Assembly: GCF_945836005.1 (NCBI RefSeq)
Contig: NZ_OX241534.1
Span: 1,784,275 to 1,848,274 of the forward strand
Source: Candidatus Nitrosacidococcus sp. I8
GTDB lineage: Bacteria > Pseudomonadota > Gammaproteobacteria > Nitrosococcales > Nitrosococcaceae
Direction: 5' to 3'
DNA length: 64,000 nt
In this document: positions 1 through 8,548 of the stretch, piece by piece
How the letters are laid out: each line of letters opens with the position of its first letter
Numbering within the stretch: the first letter of the stretch is position 1
Notes under the pieces: generated by a model
The model's database searches: none
What the model saw: only the letters and a program-made list of their open reading frames with translations
What the model was told of the DNA's origin: nothing
Position numbers and translations under genes: made by a program

Positions 1-246
1 ATTTATTTTTGTGATCAGCCCTTCGATCTCGTTAGTAACATTTGTTCCTTGGATAGCTACTAAATTACCAATAGATTCTGCAACAGGTTGCCAACTATTT
101 ATGTGTGCTTGTGTAGTGGCTACCGTAGCTAACGGAGAGGATACTATTGTATTAGTTTTATATTTTTCATAGTATTTCCAAGAGAAAAAAGCAATGCTTA
201 CTAAGCAAATTAAAACTAAAAAAATAGTAATAGAGCGTTTTATCAT
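1..246 (-). CDS. RND efflux periplasmic adaptor (membrane fusion protein), 3' end outside window
   Basis: Only the first 82 codons are present; the frame runs open off the left edge. The start is the ATG at 246. Residues 1-4 are basic (MIKR) and are followed by a hydrophobic anchor at about 5-23. The mature part, with a SWQPVAESIGNLVAIQG segment at 51-67 and then TNVTNEIEGLITKI, matches the N-terminal beta-strand region of MexH/AcrA-type adaptors. Such proteins link an inner-membrane RND pump to an outer-membrane channel. An RND transporter gene is expected next, outside the window. Upstream lies a hairpin-rich stretch that may carry its promoter. The family call rests on a short fragment. 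Confidence 0.65.
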   Translation of the reverse strand, partial: MIKRSITIFLVLICLVSIAFFSWKYYEKYKTNTIVSSPLATVATTQAHINSWQPVAESIGNLVAIQGTNVTNEIEGLITKIN

Positions 247-320
247 AAGAAAGATGGCTACCTCTATCGCATTGACCGGCATAAAACACTAAAGAAAGGA
301 CATATTACAAAACCATCTCA

Positions 321-450
321 GCATATATGCCAAATTAATCTGCAGTTGATAACTGCAGTGCTTTTAGCTATTTTTTAGCTAAAATTTATAGAATTAGAAA
401 TAATAATTCCTGAAATAATATAGGACATAAAAACTAGTTTTTAAAACTAG
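321..450. repeat. Cluster of inverted repeats in the efflux/tRNA-Pro intergenic region
   Basis: The 230-bp gap between the adaptor gene and tRNA-Pro has no ORF but is packed with dyads: a 10-bp palindrome at 321-330; CTGCAGTT/AACTGCAG arms at 340-347 and 351-358; TTTTAGCTA/TAGCTAAAA at 362-370 and 376-384; GAATTA/TAATTC at 391-396 and 404-409; and CTAGTTTT/AAAACTAG at 434-450. The last looks like the tRNA terminator. The others could be operators or leader structures for the leftward efflux gene, or simply AT-rich DNA. Confidence 0.5.
429..450 (-). terminator. Probable Rho-independent terminator of ispB/tRNA-Pro
   Basis: Read on the minus strand, a 7-bp stem (CTAGTTT/AAACTAG) with a three-base loop is followed by five T residues. 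It sits 26 bp beyond the encoded CCA end of tRNA-Pro. The stem has few G-C pairs, so it is weak, but position and T-run suit the end of the ispB-tRNA transcript. Confidence 0.45.
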
Positions 451-476
451 GAAAGTCAAGTGTACTGTCTATTTGA

Positions 477-553
477 TGGTCGGGGTGACTGGATTCGAAC
501 CAGCGACTCCTGCCTCCCGAAGGCAGTGCTCTACCAAACTGAGCCACACCCCG
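477..553 (-). tRNA. tRNA-Pro (anticodon CGG)
   Basis: The minus strand folds as a 77-nt cloverleaf. The acceptor arms are CGGGGTG and CACCCCG, followed by discriminator A and an encoded CCA. The anticodon stem CTGCC/GGCAG closes the loop TTCGGGA, giving anticodon CGG (codon CCG). The T arm carries GGTTCGAATCC. It starts only 5 bp after the ispB stop codon, so it is probably processed from the ispB transcript or has a promoter inside ispB. Confidence 0.97.
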
Positions 554-558
554 TTCTT

Positions 559-1527
559 TTAGTAAGCACGAGAAACAGCAAATTGTGCTAGATCTGATAA
601 GGATTCTCGATAAAGTGAGTGAGGAATATATTCAAGTGCTTGAATGGCTTTCTGTGATTCCCGGTGAGCAGCCTCTGCTGTATAATCTATTGCTCCAGTA
701 ACTTGAATAGCTTTAATAACTTGATTTAAATTTCCAAGCCCACCTTCTTTTATTGCATTAAAAATAATTTTAGATTCTAGCTCTGAACCATGGCGCATAG
801 CATAAATTAACGGTAAGGTTGGTTTACCCTCTGCTAAATCATCACCAATATTCTTGCCTAAATCCTCACTTGAAGCACCATAATCCAGTACATCATCCGT
901 AAGTTGAAATGCAGTGCCTAGATGCATACCATATGCAGCCATTGCTTTTTCTTCTATATCTGAAGCATTACAAAGTACTGCACCTAGCTGAGCGGCTGCT
1001 TCAAATAATTTTGCAGTCTTACTACGAATCACGTTTAAATATCGCTCTTCGGTAGTATCTGGATCATGGCAATTTAATAGTTGCATGACTTCCCCCTCTG
1101 CAATTGTATTTGTTGTATGGGCTAAGATTTCCATAACTCGCATACTGCCCACGCTAACCATCATTTCAAAAGCACGAGAGTAAAGAAAATCTCCTACTAA
1201 AACACTAGCTTCACTGCCCCAGATATTATTTGCTGTTTTCTGACCTCTTCTTAGCTGCGAAGAATCTACTACGTCATCATGTAATAGAGTAGCGGTATGG
1301 ATAAATTCGATAATAGTAGCAATATCAATATGATTTATACCCTTATAATTAAAAGCATGGGCACTCAGCAACACTACTATTGGGCGTAGCCGTTTACCAC
1401 CACTATTAATAATATAATGCCCTAATTGGTTGATAAGTACTACTTCAGAATGCAATTTTTGTTGGATCATACCATTAACAGATTGCATATCATTGGTTAT
1501 TAAATCGTATGTATGCTGTATATTCAA
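559..1527 (-). CDS. ispB: Octaprenyl diphosphate synthase
   Basis: Trans-polyprenyl synthase that condenses IPP units on to FPP to make the side chain of ubiquinone. The 322-residue protein has the family's usual length. It shows GGKRLRP at 43-49 (diphosphate binding), the first aspartate-rich motif DDVVD at 84-88 and the second, DDVLD, at 211-215. It is transcribed away from rplU, as in many gammaproteobacteria, and runs straight into tRNA-Pro. The chain length of the product cannot be read from sequence, so octaprenyl is inferred from gene context. Confidence 0.95.
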   Translation of the reverse strand: MNIQHTYDLITNDMQSVNGMIQQKLHSEVVLINQLGHYIINSGGKRLRPIVVLLSAHAFNYKGINHIDIATIIEFIHTATLLHDDVVDSSQLRRGQKTANNIWGSEASVLVGDFLYSRAFEMMVSVGSMRVMEILAHTTNTIAEGEVMQLLNCHDPDTTEERYLNVIRSKTAKLFEAAAQLGAVLCNASDIEEKAMAAYGMHLGTAFQLTDDVLDYGASSEDLGKNIGDDLAEGKPTLPLIYAMRHGSELESKIIFNAIKEGGLGNLNQVIKAIQVTGAIDYTAEAAHRESQKAIQALEYIPHSLYRESLSDLAQFAVSRAY

Positions 1528-1621
1528 GAGAGCTTATTTTTCACCAAAAATTTGAGAGAATTTCATTATTACTGAATAGCATTATGCTATTGTCCATATT
1601 ATAATTATTTATTATAGTTTT

Positions 1622-1651
1622 TTGACTATTTTGTTAGAGTATTCTTAAGAT
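1622..1651 (+). promoter_or_regulatory. Candidate sigma-70 promoter for rplU-rpmA-obgE
   Basis: TTGACT at 1622-1627 and TAAGAT at 1646-1651 are separated by 18 bp in the 228-bp divergent gap between ispB and rplU. It would leave a leader of about 100 nt before rplU, long enough for autogenous control by ribosomal protein, although no clear leader structure was found. Confidence 0.35.
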
Positions 1652-1755
1652 TATTTTTTACTTACATAAGATTAAATAGTTCTCTAGGGTAGCATAAACT
1701 CTAATATCCTGAATGATTCTAAATTAGTTTTTTAAAAAAAGGTAAGCATTCTGTT

Positions 1756-2070
1756 ATGTATGCAGTGATTAAAAGTGGTGGAAAGCAATATCGTGTTCAA
1801 GAAGGGGATACCCTTAAAATAGAAAAAATAGATGCTGATGAGGGTACTCAATTTATTCTCGATCAAGTATTGTTAATAGCCTCTGATGGTAGCACTCAAA
1901 TCGGTACTCCCTATATCGATAATGCAAAGGTAGATGCTACAGTAAAAAGCCATGGACGAGGAAAAAAAGTTAAAATTATTAAGTTTCGTCGTCGTAAGCA
2001 TTCTAAAAAACAAATGGGGCATCGGCAATATTTTACTGAATTACACATTGATAGTATTTCTGCAAGCTAG
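1756..2070 (+). CDS. rplU: 50S ribosomal protein L21
   Basis: This 104-residue protein starts MYAVIKSGGKQYRV, the canonical L21 N-terminus, and has a basic C-terminal half (KKVKIIKFRRRKHSKK at about 70-85) that contacts 23S rRNA. The length equals that of typical bacterial L21. It begins the rplU-rpmA-obgE(-proB) run, with L27 following after 18 bp. The ATG is preceded by a modest AAGG-type ribosome binding site. Confidence 0.98.
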   Translation: MYAVIKSGGKQYRVQEGDTLKIEKIDADEGTQFILDQVLLIASDGSTQIGTPYIDNAKVDATVKSHGRGKKVKIIKFRRRKHSKKQMGHRQYFTELHIDSISAS

Positions 2071-2088
2071 GTATAGGAGTAACAAATT

Positions 2089-2346
2089 ATGGCACATAAG
2101 AAAGCAGGCGGCAGCTCCCGGAATGGTAGGGATTCAGAATCTAAGCGGCTAGGTATAAAAAAATACGGTGGAGAACAAGTACTTGCTGGAAATATCCTAG
2201 TAAGACAAAGAGGTACTAAATTCCATCCCGGAAATAATGTGGGGCTAGGAAGGGATCATACTCTATTTGCAACAGCATCAGGAAAGGTACAATTTGCTGT
2301 AAAAGGACCCCGTAACCGTACCTATGTTAATATTGTTGCAGAGTAA
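2089..2346 (+). CDS. rpmA: 50S ribosomal protein L27
   Basis: An 85-residue L27 beginning [16 protein letters not shown]. The flexible N-terminal tail reaches the peptidyl transferase centre, and no extra cleaved N-terminal peptide of the Firmicutes kind is present. The core segment [20 protein letters not shown] is typical. A GGAGT ribosome binding site lies 8 bp upstream of the ATG. It is co-directional with rplU and almost certainly co-transcribed. Confidence 0.98.
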   Translation: MAHKKAGGSSRNGRDSESKRLGIKKYGGEQVLAGNILVRQRGTKFHPGNNVGLGRDHTLFATASGKVQFAVKGPRNRTYVNIVAE

Positions 2347-2441
2347 CATCTAGATTACTTATATTAAGTAGCCAACTTGTAGTATATCTGTAATTTTTTA
2401 ACTATTTTCTATTTTATTTCTTAATATTTGGTTTCAATAGA

Positions 2442-3458
2442 ATGAAATTCGTAGACGAGGCCATTATTAAGGTGCAAGCTGGGGCAGGAGGCAATGGCTG
2501 CCTTAGCTTTCGCAGAGAGAAATTTATCCCCTTTGGAGGTCCTAATGGGGGTAATGGCGGCAAAGGCGGGGATGCCTACTTAATTGCCGATGAGAGAATT
2601 AATACCCTAATCGACTTCCGCCATCACCATCACTTTATCGCTCAAAGAGGTGAAAGTGGTAGAGGTAAGCTCCAATCAGGCAAGAGCGGGCAAGATCTCT
2701 ATATTCCTGTACCCGTAGGCACTGAAGCTTGGGAATTAGAAACAGGGGATTTCTTTGGAGATCTTACAACACCTAAGCAAACTCTATTAGTCGCTAAAGG
2801 TGGACGTTATGGGTTAGGCAATGCTCACTTTAAGAGTAGTACTAATCGAGCACCACGTAAATTTACTAAGGGCGAGCTTGGGGAAGAACTTTCTCTAAGG
2901 CTAGAACTGAAATTACTAGCTGATGTAGGGTTACTGGGGTTGCCTAATGCAGGTAAATCTACTTTTACTCGCCAAATATCGGCAGCCAACCCTAAAGTTG
3001 CAAGCTATCCTTTTACGACACTTTATCCCAGCCTTGGCGTAGTTAGAGTTGGATTTGATCAAAGTTTTGTGATCGCAGACATTCCGGGCATCATTGAAGG
3101 GGCCTCTCAAGGGACAGGGTTAGGAATTCAATTTCTTAAACACCTTAGTCGTACCAGACTACTTATCCATTTAGTAGATATTCTCCCCGATCAGGCCGAT
3201 CCAATTACTAACATACAAACTATTTTAAAAGAACTAGAGCAGTTTAGCCCTAAACTAGCAAATCAAGAGCAATGGCTAGTATTTAATAAAATAGATTTGC
3301 TTCCTGAAACTGAATTAAGAGATCTCTGTAAAAATGTTTGTACTCACCTCTCTTGGCAAAATCCTGTTTATTATATTTCCTCTGTGACAGGACAGGGTTG
3401 TCAATCGCTTATTACAGCAATAATGGCGTATTTAGAGACTGCTTCGGCTGAAAATTAA
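2442..3458 (+). CDS. obgE: Obg-family GTPase (ribosome assembly)
   Basis: A 338-residue GTPase of the 50S-assembly and stress-response Obg/CgtA family. The glycine-rich Obg domain occupies about residues 1-158 ([16 protein letters not shown] at 32-47). The G domain follows, with the P-loop GLPNAGKS at 166-173, G3 DIPG at 213-216 and G4 NKID at 282-285. There is no long C-terminal extension, as in other proteobacterial members after their short acidic tail. It follows rpmA by 95 bp, and proB starts 2 bp after its stop, which suggests translational coupling. Confidence 0.97.
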   Translation: MKFVDEAIIKVQAGAGGNGCLSFRREKFIPFGGPNGGNGGKGGDAYLIADERINTLIDFRHHHHFIAQRGESGRGKLQSGKSGQDLYIPVPVGTEAWELETGDFFGDLTTPKQTLLVAKGGRYGLGNAHFKSSTNRAPRKFTKGELGEELSLRLELKLLADVGLLGLPNAGKSTFTRQISAANPKVASYPFTTLYPSLGVVRVGFDQSFVIADIPGIIEGASQGTGLGIQFLKHLSRTRLLIHLVDILPDQADPITNIQTILKELEQFSPKLANQEQWLVFNKIDLLPETELRDLCKNVCTHLSWQNPVYYISSVTGQGCQSLITAIMAYLETASAEN

Positions 3459-3460
3459 TA

Positions 3461-4588
3461 ATGAGCAATTATCGTAGTCGTTTAGCCACTAGTCGTCGCT
3501 GGGTAATCAAAGTGGGAAGCTCTCTACTTGCCACTGAGAGTCGTAAACTAAATACCAACTATATCCAAATACTAGCACATGATATTGCGAAACTACAAAA
3601 TTTAGGCTATCAGATCGTATTGGTTTCCTCTGGCTCAGTTGCTGCCGGAATGCAAAGACTAAATTGGCACCAACGGCCTAGTGCTTTACATCATTTACAG
3701 GCGGCTGCCGCAGTTGGTCAAATGGAATTGATTCAGGTTTATGAATCTAATTTTCAGAACTATGGACAACATTCTGCACAAATATTACTGACCTACGATG
3801 ATTTAATTAATCGTAACCGTTACTTAAATGCACGCAGTACACTGCGTACCCTACTACAGTTAAAAATTGTACCTATTATTAATGAAAACGATACGATTGC
3901 AACTGAAGAGATTAGGTTTGGAGATAATGACACCTTATCTGCTTTAGTAGCTAACTTAGTAGAGGCAGAAGTTCTAGTTATCCTGACAGATCAAGCTGGA
4001 TTATTTACTGCGGATCCAAGAGAAAATGTTCATGCTGAATTGATTTCAGAAACAGCAGCTAGTAACCCAGATCTTGATGTAATGGCCAGCACTAGGACAG
4101 GTATCTTTGGTCGTGGAGGTATGTTTACAAAACTAAGAGCAGCTCGGCAAGCTGAACGTTCTGGGACGATTACTGTGATTGCTGCTGGAAAAGAGAAGGA
4201 TATTATTCCAAGAATTACCTCTGGAGAAAAGATAGGTACGCTATTATGGCCTAATATAGAGATACTTACTGCTCGAAAACAGTGGCTTGCTGGTCAGCTA
4301 CAAACTAAAGGAAAAATACAGCTAGATGCTGGTGCAATAAATGTATTATGTAGCTCTGGTAAAAGTTTACTACCTATAGGTGTTACCGCTTGCAATGGTC
4401 ATTTCACTCGAGGAGATTTAGTCAGTTGTGTGGATATACAAAATAAAGAAATTGCTCGTGGACTTATTAATTATAGTGCCGAGGAAACGAAACGTATCCT
4501 CGGCTATCCAAGTAGTCATATTGAGCAAATATTAGGATATATTAACGAAAAAGAGTTAATCCATAGGGATAATTTGGTATTGCTCTAG
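3461..4588 (+). CDS. proB: Glutamate 5-kinase
   Basis: Catalyses the first step of proline synthesis, phosphorylating glutamate with ATP. The 375-residue protein has the amino acid kinase fold in its first 260 residues (WVIKVGSSLLA near the N-terminus, then INENDTIATEEIRFGDND around 140-157, with the glutamate-binding residues) and a PUA domain over about residues 280-370, the two-domain form found in E. coli. It begins 2 bp after obgE and lacks a strong ribosome binding site, so it is probably coupled to obgE. proA is not in the window. Confidence 0.97.
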   Translation: MSNYRSRLATSRRWVIKVGSSLLATESRKLNTNYIQILAHDIAKLQNLGYQIVLVSSGSVAAGMQRLNWHQRPSALHHLQAAAAVGQMELIQVYESNFQNYGQHSAQILLTYDDLINRNRYLNARSTLRTLLQLKIVPIINENDTIATEEIRFGDNDTLSALVANLVEAEVLVILTDQAGLFTADPRENVHAELISETAASNPDLDVMASTRTGIFGRGGMFTKLRAARQAERSGTITVIAAGKEKDIIPRITSGEKIGTLLWPNIEILTARKQWLAGQLQTKGKIQLDAGAINVLCSSGKSLLPIGVTACNGHFTRGDLVSCVDIQNKEIARGLINYSAEETKRILGYPSSHIEQILGYINEKELIHRDNLVLL

Positions 4589-4612
4589 ATACTACAGTTT
4601 ATCTATATAGTA

Positions 4613-4876
4613 TTAAGCCATTAAGTGGATTTTAGTATTTATCCTGCTCTTATAGCGAGCTGCTTTATTAATATGAATTAAACCTTTACGAGCTAAACGA
4701 TCTAAAGTCGGTACCATGATCTTATATGCAGCAATCGCTTGTTCCCTATTACCCGTTACAATCGCTTTTAAAGTCTTTTTAATATAAGTACGCATCTCAG
4801 AGCGTTGACTTGAATTTTGTTTACGGTGTTTTTCTGCTTGGCGAGCTCGTTTACGTGCTTGTGCGGTATTAGCCAA
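4613..4876 (-). CDS. rpsT: 30S ribosomal protein S20
   Basis: An 87-residue, strongly basic helical protein beginning MANTAQARKRARQAEKHRKQ, which is typical of S20 and binds the 5' domain of 16S rRNA. A clear AGGAGA ribosome binding site precedes the ATG. It is convergent with proB, with a 24-bp gap and no visible terminator, and divergent from murJ. The conserved rpsT-murJ neighbourhood is common in gammaproteobacteria. Confidence 0.98.
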   Translation of the reverse strand: MANTAQARKRARQAEKHRKQNSSQRSEMRTYIKKTLKAIVTGNREQAIAAYKIMVPTLDRLARKGLIHINKAARYKSRINTKIHLMA

Positions 4877-4929
4877 AGTGTATATCTCCTATTTATATCT
4901 TAATTACTCATTTCAAAACTAAAACTACA

Positions 4930-4959
4930 ATAATACTTGTAAATACTATTTAAAGACAA
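4930..4959 (-). promoter_or_regulatory. Candidate sigma-70 promoter for rpsT
   Basis: On the minus strand, TTGTCT (4954-4959) and TATTAT (4930-4935) are spaced 18 bp apart. They lie about 55 bp upstream of the rpsT start in the divergent rpsT/murJ gap. The matches are 4/6 and 5/6. Confidence 0.4.
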
Positions 4960-4991
4960 TATGGTAGATTTTTTTTATCTACTAATCAATC

Positions 4992-6539
4992 ATGAGCATT
5001 CAATTATTTAAATCTACTGCGGTTGTTGGTGGATCCACCTTTCTTTCTCGAATATTAGGTTTTATTCGAGATATGGTGATCGCACAAGTTTTCGGTGCTG
5101 GATTAGCAGCAGATACCTTTTTTGTAGCATTTAAAATACCAAATTTTCTACGCCGTTTATTTGCTGAAGGTGCTTTTTCTCAAGCTTTTGTACCAGTATT
5201 TTCTTTCTATGTTGCAAATAAAGATCCAATCGAAACTAAAACATTAATTGATCGAACTACAGGTACTTTGGGAATAATACTCTTCTTTGTTACAGGACTA
5301 GGGATAGTAGGTGCTCCCCTATTGGTTATAATATTCGCACCTGGTTTTATTAAAGATCCAGATCAATATAAATTAGCAACTCAATTATTGCAAATCACTT
5401 TTCCTTATTTATTTTTTATTTCTCTAACTGCCTTAGCAGCAGGAATACTAAATACTTATAAGCGGTTTAGTGTTCCTGCAATTACCCCTATATTTTTAAA
5501 TATTACACTTATTATTTCGGCATTATGGATTGCTCCTACCCTAACTACTCCAGTAGTTGCTTTAGCTTGGGGGGTATTTTTTGCAGGGCTTATTCAATTA
5601 TTATTTCAGATTCCCTTCCTTAAGCAGTTAAAACTTCTTCCTAAACCGCATTTTGCATGGAAAGATACAGGAGTTCAAAAGATTTTCACTTTAATGCTTC
5701 CTGCAATCATAGGTAGCTCTGTATCTCAGATTAATCTTTTAGTAGATACAATACTCGCTTCATTTTTAACAACAGGGAGCATCTCTTGGCTTTATTATGG
5801 AGATCGGCTAGTGGAATTTCCTTTAGGAGTTTTTGGTATTGCCTTAAGTACAGTTATACTCCCTACTTTATCGGAAAAACACAGCAAAGATTCTCCTAGG
5901 GATTTTTCTCACACCCTCGATTGGGCACTACGCTGGGCTTGTCTTATTAGTATACCTGCTGCAATAGGATTAGCACTACTTGCTACTCCTATTATTACTA
6001 CCTTGTTCTATCATGGAGAATTTAGTAAACATGATGCCATTATGACTGTTTACAGTCTTATCGCTTATAGCTTCGGTTTAATACCTTTTATTCTTATTAA
6101 AATCCTAGCTTCTGGATTTTATGCAAGACAAGATACTAAAACCCCTATGAAGATAGGGGTTGTATCTATGGTAAGCAATATTGTTTTAAATATAATATTA
6201 ATGGTTCCTTTAGCACATGTGGGTCTTGCTTTGGCAACATCCCTTTCTGCTTGGCTAAATGCTGCGTTATTATTTATTTATCTAAAGCAACGGGGTATTT
6301 ATACTCCTCAGCCCAAATGGTTTTTATTAAGTGTTCAAATTACTATTGCAAGTGGTCTTATGGCTTTTTTTATCCTATGGAAAAATTCTCCTCTAGTTAA
6401 CTGGATTCAGTGGAATTTAATATCTCGCATAGAACATTTATTAATTTTAATTACTCTAGCTATAGTTATTTATTCTATTTCTTTATTATTAATGGGGGTA
6501 AAACCAAAGATGCTAATTATGAACAAGCATAATGGTTAG
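4992..6539 (+). CDS. murJ: Lipid II flippase MurJ
   Basis: Polytopic inner-membrane protein of the MOP superfamily that flips lipid II to the periplasm for peptidoglycan synthesis. The 515 residues have about 14 hydrophobic segments. The N-terminus, with SRILGFIRDMVIAQVFGAG at about 19-37 followed by ADTFFVAFKIPNFLRRLFAEG, is the MurJ/MviN signature. No Shine-Dalgarno sequence is visible before the ATG at 4992. Instead a small hairpin (GTAGAT/ATCTAC, 4964-4982) sits immediately upstream, which suggests weak or leaderless-like initiation. A strong terminator follows. Confidence 0.96.
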   Translation: MSIQLFKSTAVVGGSTFLSRILGFIRDMVIAQVFGAGLAADTFFVAFKIPNFLRRLFAEGAFSQAFVPVFSFYVANKDPIETKTLIDRTTGTLGIILFFVTGLGIVGAPLLVIIFAPGFIKDPDQYKLATQLLQITFPYLFFISLTALAAGILNTYKRFSVPAITPIFLNITLIISALWIAPTLTTPVVALAWGVFFAGLIQLLFQIPFLKQLKLLPKPHFAWKDTGVQKIFTLMLPAIIGSSVSQINLLVDTILASFLTTGSISWLYYGDRLVEFPLGVFGIALSTVILPTLSEKHSKDSPRDFSHTLDWALRWACLISIPAAIGLALLATPIITTLFYHGEFSKHDAIMTVYSLIAYSFGLIPFILIKILASGFYARQDTKTPMKIGVVSMVSNIVLNIILMVPLAHVGLALATSLSAWLNAALLFIYLKQRGIYTPQPKWFLLSVQITIASGLMAFFILWKNSPLVNWIQWNLISRIEHLLILITLAIVIYSISLLLMGVKPKMLIMNKHNG

Positions 6540-6548
6540 CGTGCATAT

Positions 6549-6580
6549 AAAAAAAGGGATACGGCAATATCCCTTTTTTT
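6549..6580. terminator. Strong bidirectional terminator between murJ and cyoE
   Basis: A perfect 13-bp stem (AAAAAAAGGGATA at 6549-6561 and TATCCCTTTTTTT at 6568-6580) encloses the six-base loop cggcaa. It has a run of seven T residues on either strand, so it can end both the rightward murJ transcript and the leftward haem A/oxidase transcript. Confidence 0.93.
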
Positions 6581-6602
6581 ATATTTAGAGATCTAAAAAC
6601 AA

Positions 6603-7505
6603 CTAGAAGGAGGAATAGGGTAGATAGTGATCAGCTAGCAGGAATGCAAATAACGCAGACAGGTAAAATATAGAATAACCAAACATCTTCATTGCTAGTC
6701 TATCATTAGTATCACGATATAGAGCAATCGCAAGATATAGAAAATATCCCCCTAATCCTACAGCACCCACTAAGTAGAGCATACCACTTAAGTGACTAGA
6801 AAAAGGCAGTAAACTCACAGCAAATAGTAAAAAAGTATAAAGGACTACTTGTTGTTTAGTATATTCTACCCCATGAGTAACAGGAAGCATGGGAAACTTT
6901 GCTCGCCCATACTCTTCTCTACGTGCTAAAGCTAAAGCCCAAAAATGCGGTGGAGTCCACATAAAAATAATTAAGAATAAAATAAAAGCATGAACATGCA
7001 TTTCCCCTGTTACTGCTGCCCAACCTAGTACAGGCGGCATCGCTCCAGCAGCCCCTCCAAGCACAATATTTTGAGGCGTTGTTCTTTTTAAGAAGGCAGT
7101 ATATATAATCCCATAACCAATCATAGAGAAAAAAGTTAAATAAGCGGTTAAAGGATTAACTAAAAAATATAAGATAGCCATAGATAATATGGCAAGGGAT
7201 ATAGCAAAAATTAGTGCTTGCCTAGAAGTGAGTTTACCTGTAGGTAGGGGACGAGATTTAGTGCGACCCATTACTGCATCTGCTTTTTCATCAATTAGAT
7301 GATTAATTGCGGCTGCAGATGCAGCACCCAAACCGATTCCGATTGTGCCAAGAAAGAAAATTGGCAAAGGTACTACCCCCGGTACAGATAAAAACATACC
7401 TACTATGGCAGTAAAAATAATCAGAGCAACAATGCGGGGTTTGCAAAGTACAAGATACTCCCGCCAATTGGTTAATGTTCCTCGAATTAAAGTAGTTGTT
7501 GTCAT
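6603..7505 (-). CDS. cyoE: Protohaem IX farnesyltransferase (haem O synthase)
   Basis: UbiA-type integral membrane prenyltransferase that adds a farnesyl group to haem B to form haem O, the precursor of haem A. The 300-residue protein has the catalytic aspartate motif NHLIDEKAD at 68-76, followed by RTKSRPLPTG, and multiple membrane segments. It overlaps ctaA by 4 bp (ATGA type), so the two haem A enzymes are coupled. It is the last gene of the leftward cluster. No senC/sco gene follows it, unlike in some pseudomonads. Confidence 0.96.
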   Translation of the reverse strand: MTTTTLIRGTLTNWREYLVLCKPRIVALIIFTAIVGMFLSVPGVVPLPIFFLGTIGIGLGAASAAAINHLIDEKADAVMGRTKSRPLPTGKLTSRQALIFAISLAILSMAILYFLVNPLTAYLTFFSMIGYGIIYTAFLKRTTPQNIVLGGAAGAMPPVLGWAAVTGEMHVHAFILFLIIFMWTPPHFWALALARREEYGRAKFPMLPVTHGVEYTKQQVVLYTFLLFAVSLLPFSSHLSGMLYLVGAVGLGGYFLYLAIALYRDTNDRLAMKMFGYSIFYLSALFAFLLADHYLPYSSF

Positions 7506-8536
7506 AATTCTTTAGCTCCTCGGAATGGATATTTTACAGGATGAAGTAAATGATTAAATGTAATTACGCTAAGTAAAAGTAAAGCTGCTATGCCATTATG
7601 AGCTACTGCTAGAACAGATGATACCCCAGATATAGCGGTAGATACTCCTAATCCTACTTGAGTAAAGGCTAATACCACTAATGCTAACCCAGCCTTATGT
7701 AGCATAGAATTTTCTGAGTTTTTCATCGCCTTTATACCAAGTGTCGTAAGTAATATTAAAGTTACTATAGCAACTATTCTATGGACAACATGAATAGCTG
7801 TTGCCGATTCAGGGGTAATTTTACCACCTTCATAGTTTTCTCCTAATGGCTTCCAGAATGTAAAAGCTTCATCAAAATTCATGGTAGGCCACCATTGTCC
7901 TTGGCAGGTAGGAAAATCGTTGCAGGAAAATCCAGCATAATTTGTACTTGTCCACCCACCTAGAGCAAGTTGTAGTATTAGAAGTAATAGCCCAGCAAGA
8001 GCCCACATTTTGAAAGAATATGAATATTCACCAGGTACTCTCGCTATAATCTGAGTTGATTCCCCTTGTCGTAGGGTAATCCACCAGACTAAAGAAAGGA
8101 GAGTCATTCCTCCTAATAAATGAAGAGTGACTATTGCAGGCTGAACAAGTAGGGTTACCGTCCACATTCCCAAAGCTGCTTGACAACCTGCTACACCTAG
8201 CAGAAGTAAGGGTGAAGCTACCATCTGTTTAGGATCTCTGCGATTATACCAAGCAGCTATCGCACACCCTAAAATGAGCGTTGCTAATACGCCTGCACAA
8301 TAGCGATGTATCATTTCCTTCCAAGCTTTTCCTGTATCTACAGGGCGATCAGGATAGAGATCATTTGCTTGATCAATTTGTTGTGTAGAGCTTGGTACTG
8401 TAAGTTGATTATAGCAACCTGGCCAATCTGGACAACTCAATCCTGCATCTGAAATGCGAACATAAGCACCTAAAATAACAATAATTAAAGCAAGCAAACT
8501 TGCAATAAAAGTAAATATTACAAAACGACGACTCAT
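7502..8536 (-). CDS. ctaA: Haem A synthase (COX15/CtaA)
   Basis: Oxidises the C8 methyl group of haem O to make haem A for the aa3 oxidase. The 344-residue, roughly eight-helix membrane protein carries the paired-cysteine loop C35-PDWPG-C41 and a second CNDFPTC loop in the middle. Haem-ligating histidines are seen in EMIHRYCAG, TLHLLGG, HVVHRIVA and VAHNGIAA. The two-cysteine loops place it in the larger proteobacterial/Bacillus-like class. It lies between the Sco-like gene (12 bp upstream) and cyoE. Confidence 0.95.
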   Translation of the reverse strand: MSRRFVIFTFIASLLALIIVILGAYVRISDAGLSCPDWPGCYNQLTVPSSTQQIDQANDLYPDRPVDTGKAWKEMIHRYCAGVLATLILGCAIAAWYNRRDPKQMVASPLLLLGVAGCQAALGMWTVTLLVQPAIVTLHLLGGMTLLSLVWWITLRQGESTQIIARVPGEYSYSFKMWALAGLLLLILQLALGGWTSTNYAGFSCNDFPTCQGQWWPTMNFDEAFTFWKPLGENYEGGKITPESATAIHVVHRIVAIVTLILLTTLGIKAMKNSENSMLHKAGLALVVLAFTQVGLGVSTAISGVSSVLAVAHNGIAALLLLSVITFNHLLHPVKYPFRGAKEL

Positions 8537-8548
8537 AATTTTTATTTA

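Noticed and set aside
2356-2370. Hairpin TACTTA/TAAGTA after rpmA as a terminator
   Set aside because: A 6-bp AT stem with no T-run; the downstream obgE is normally in the same transcript.
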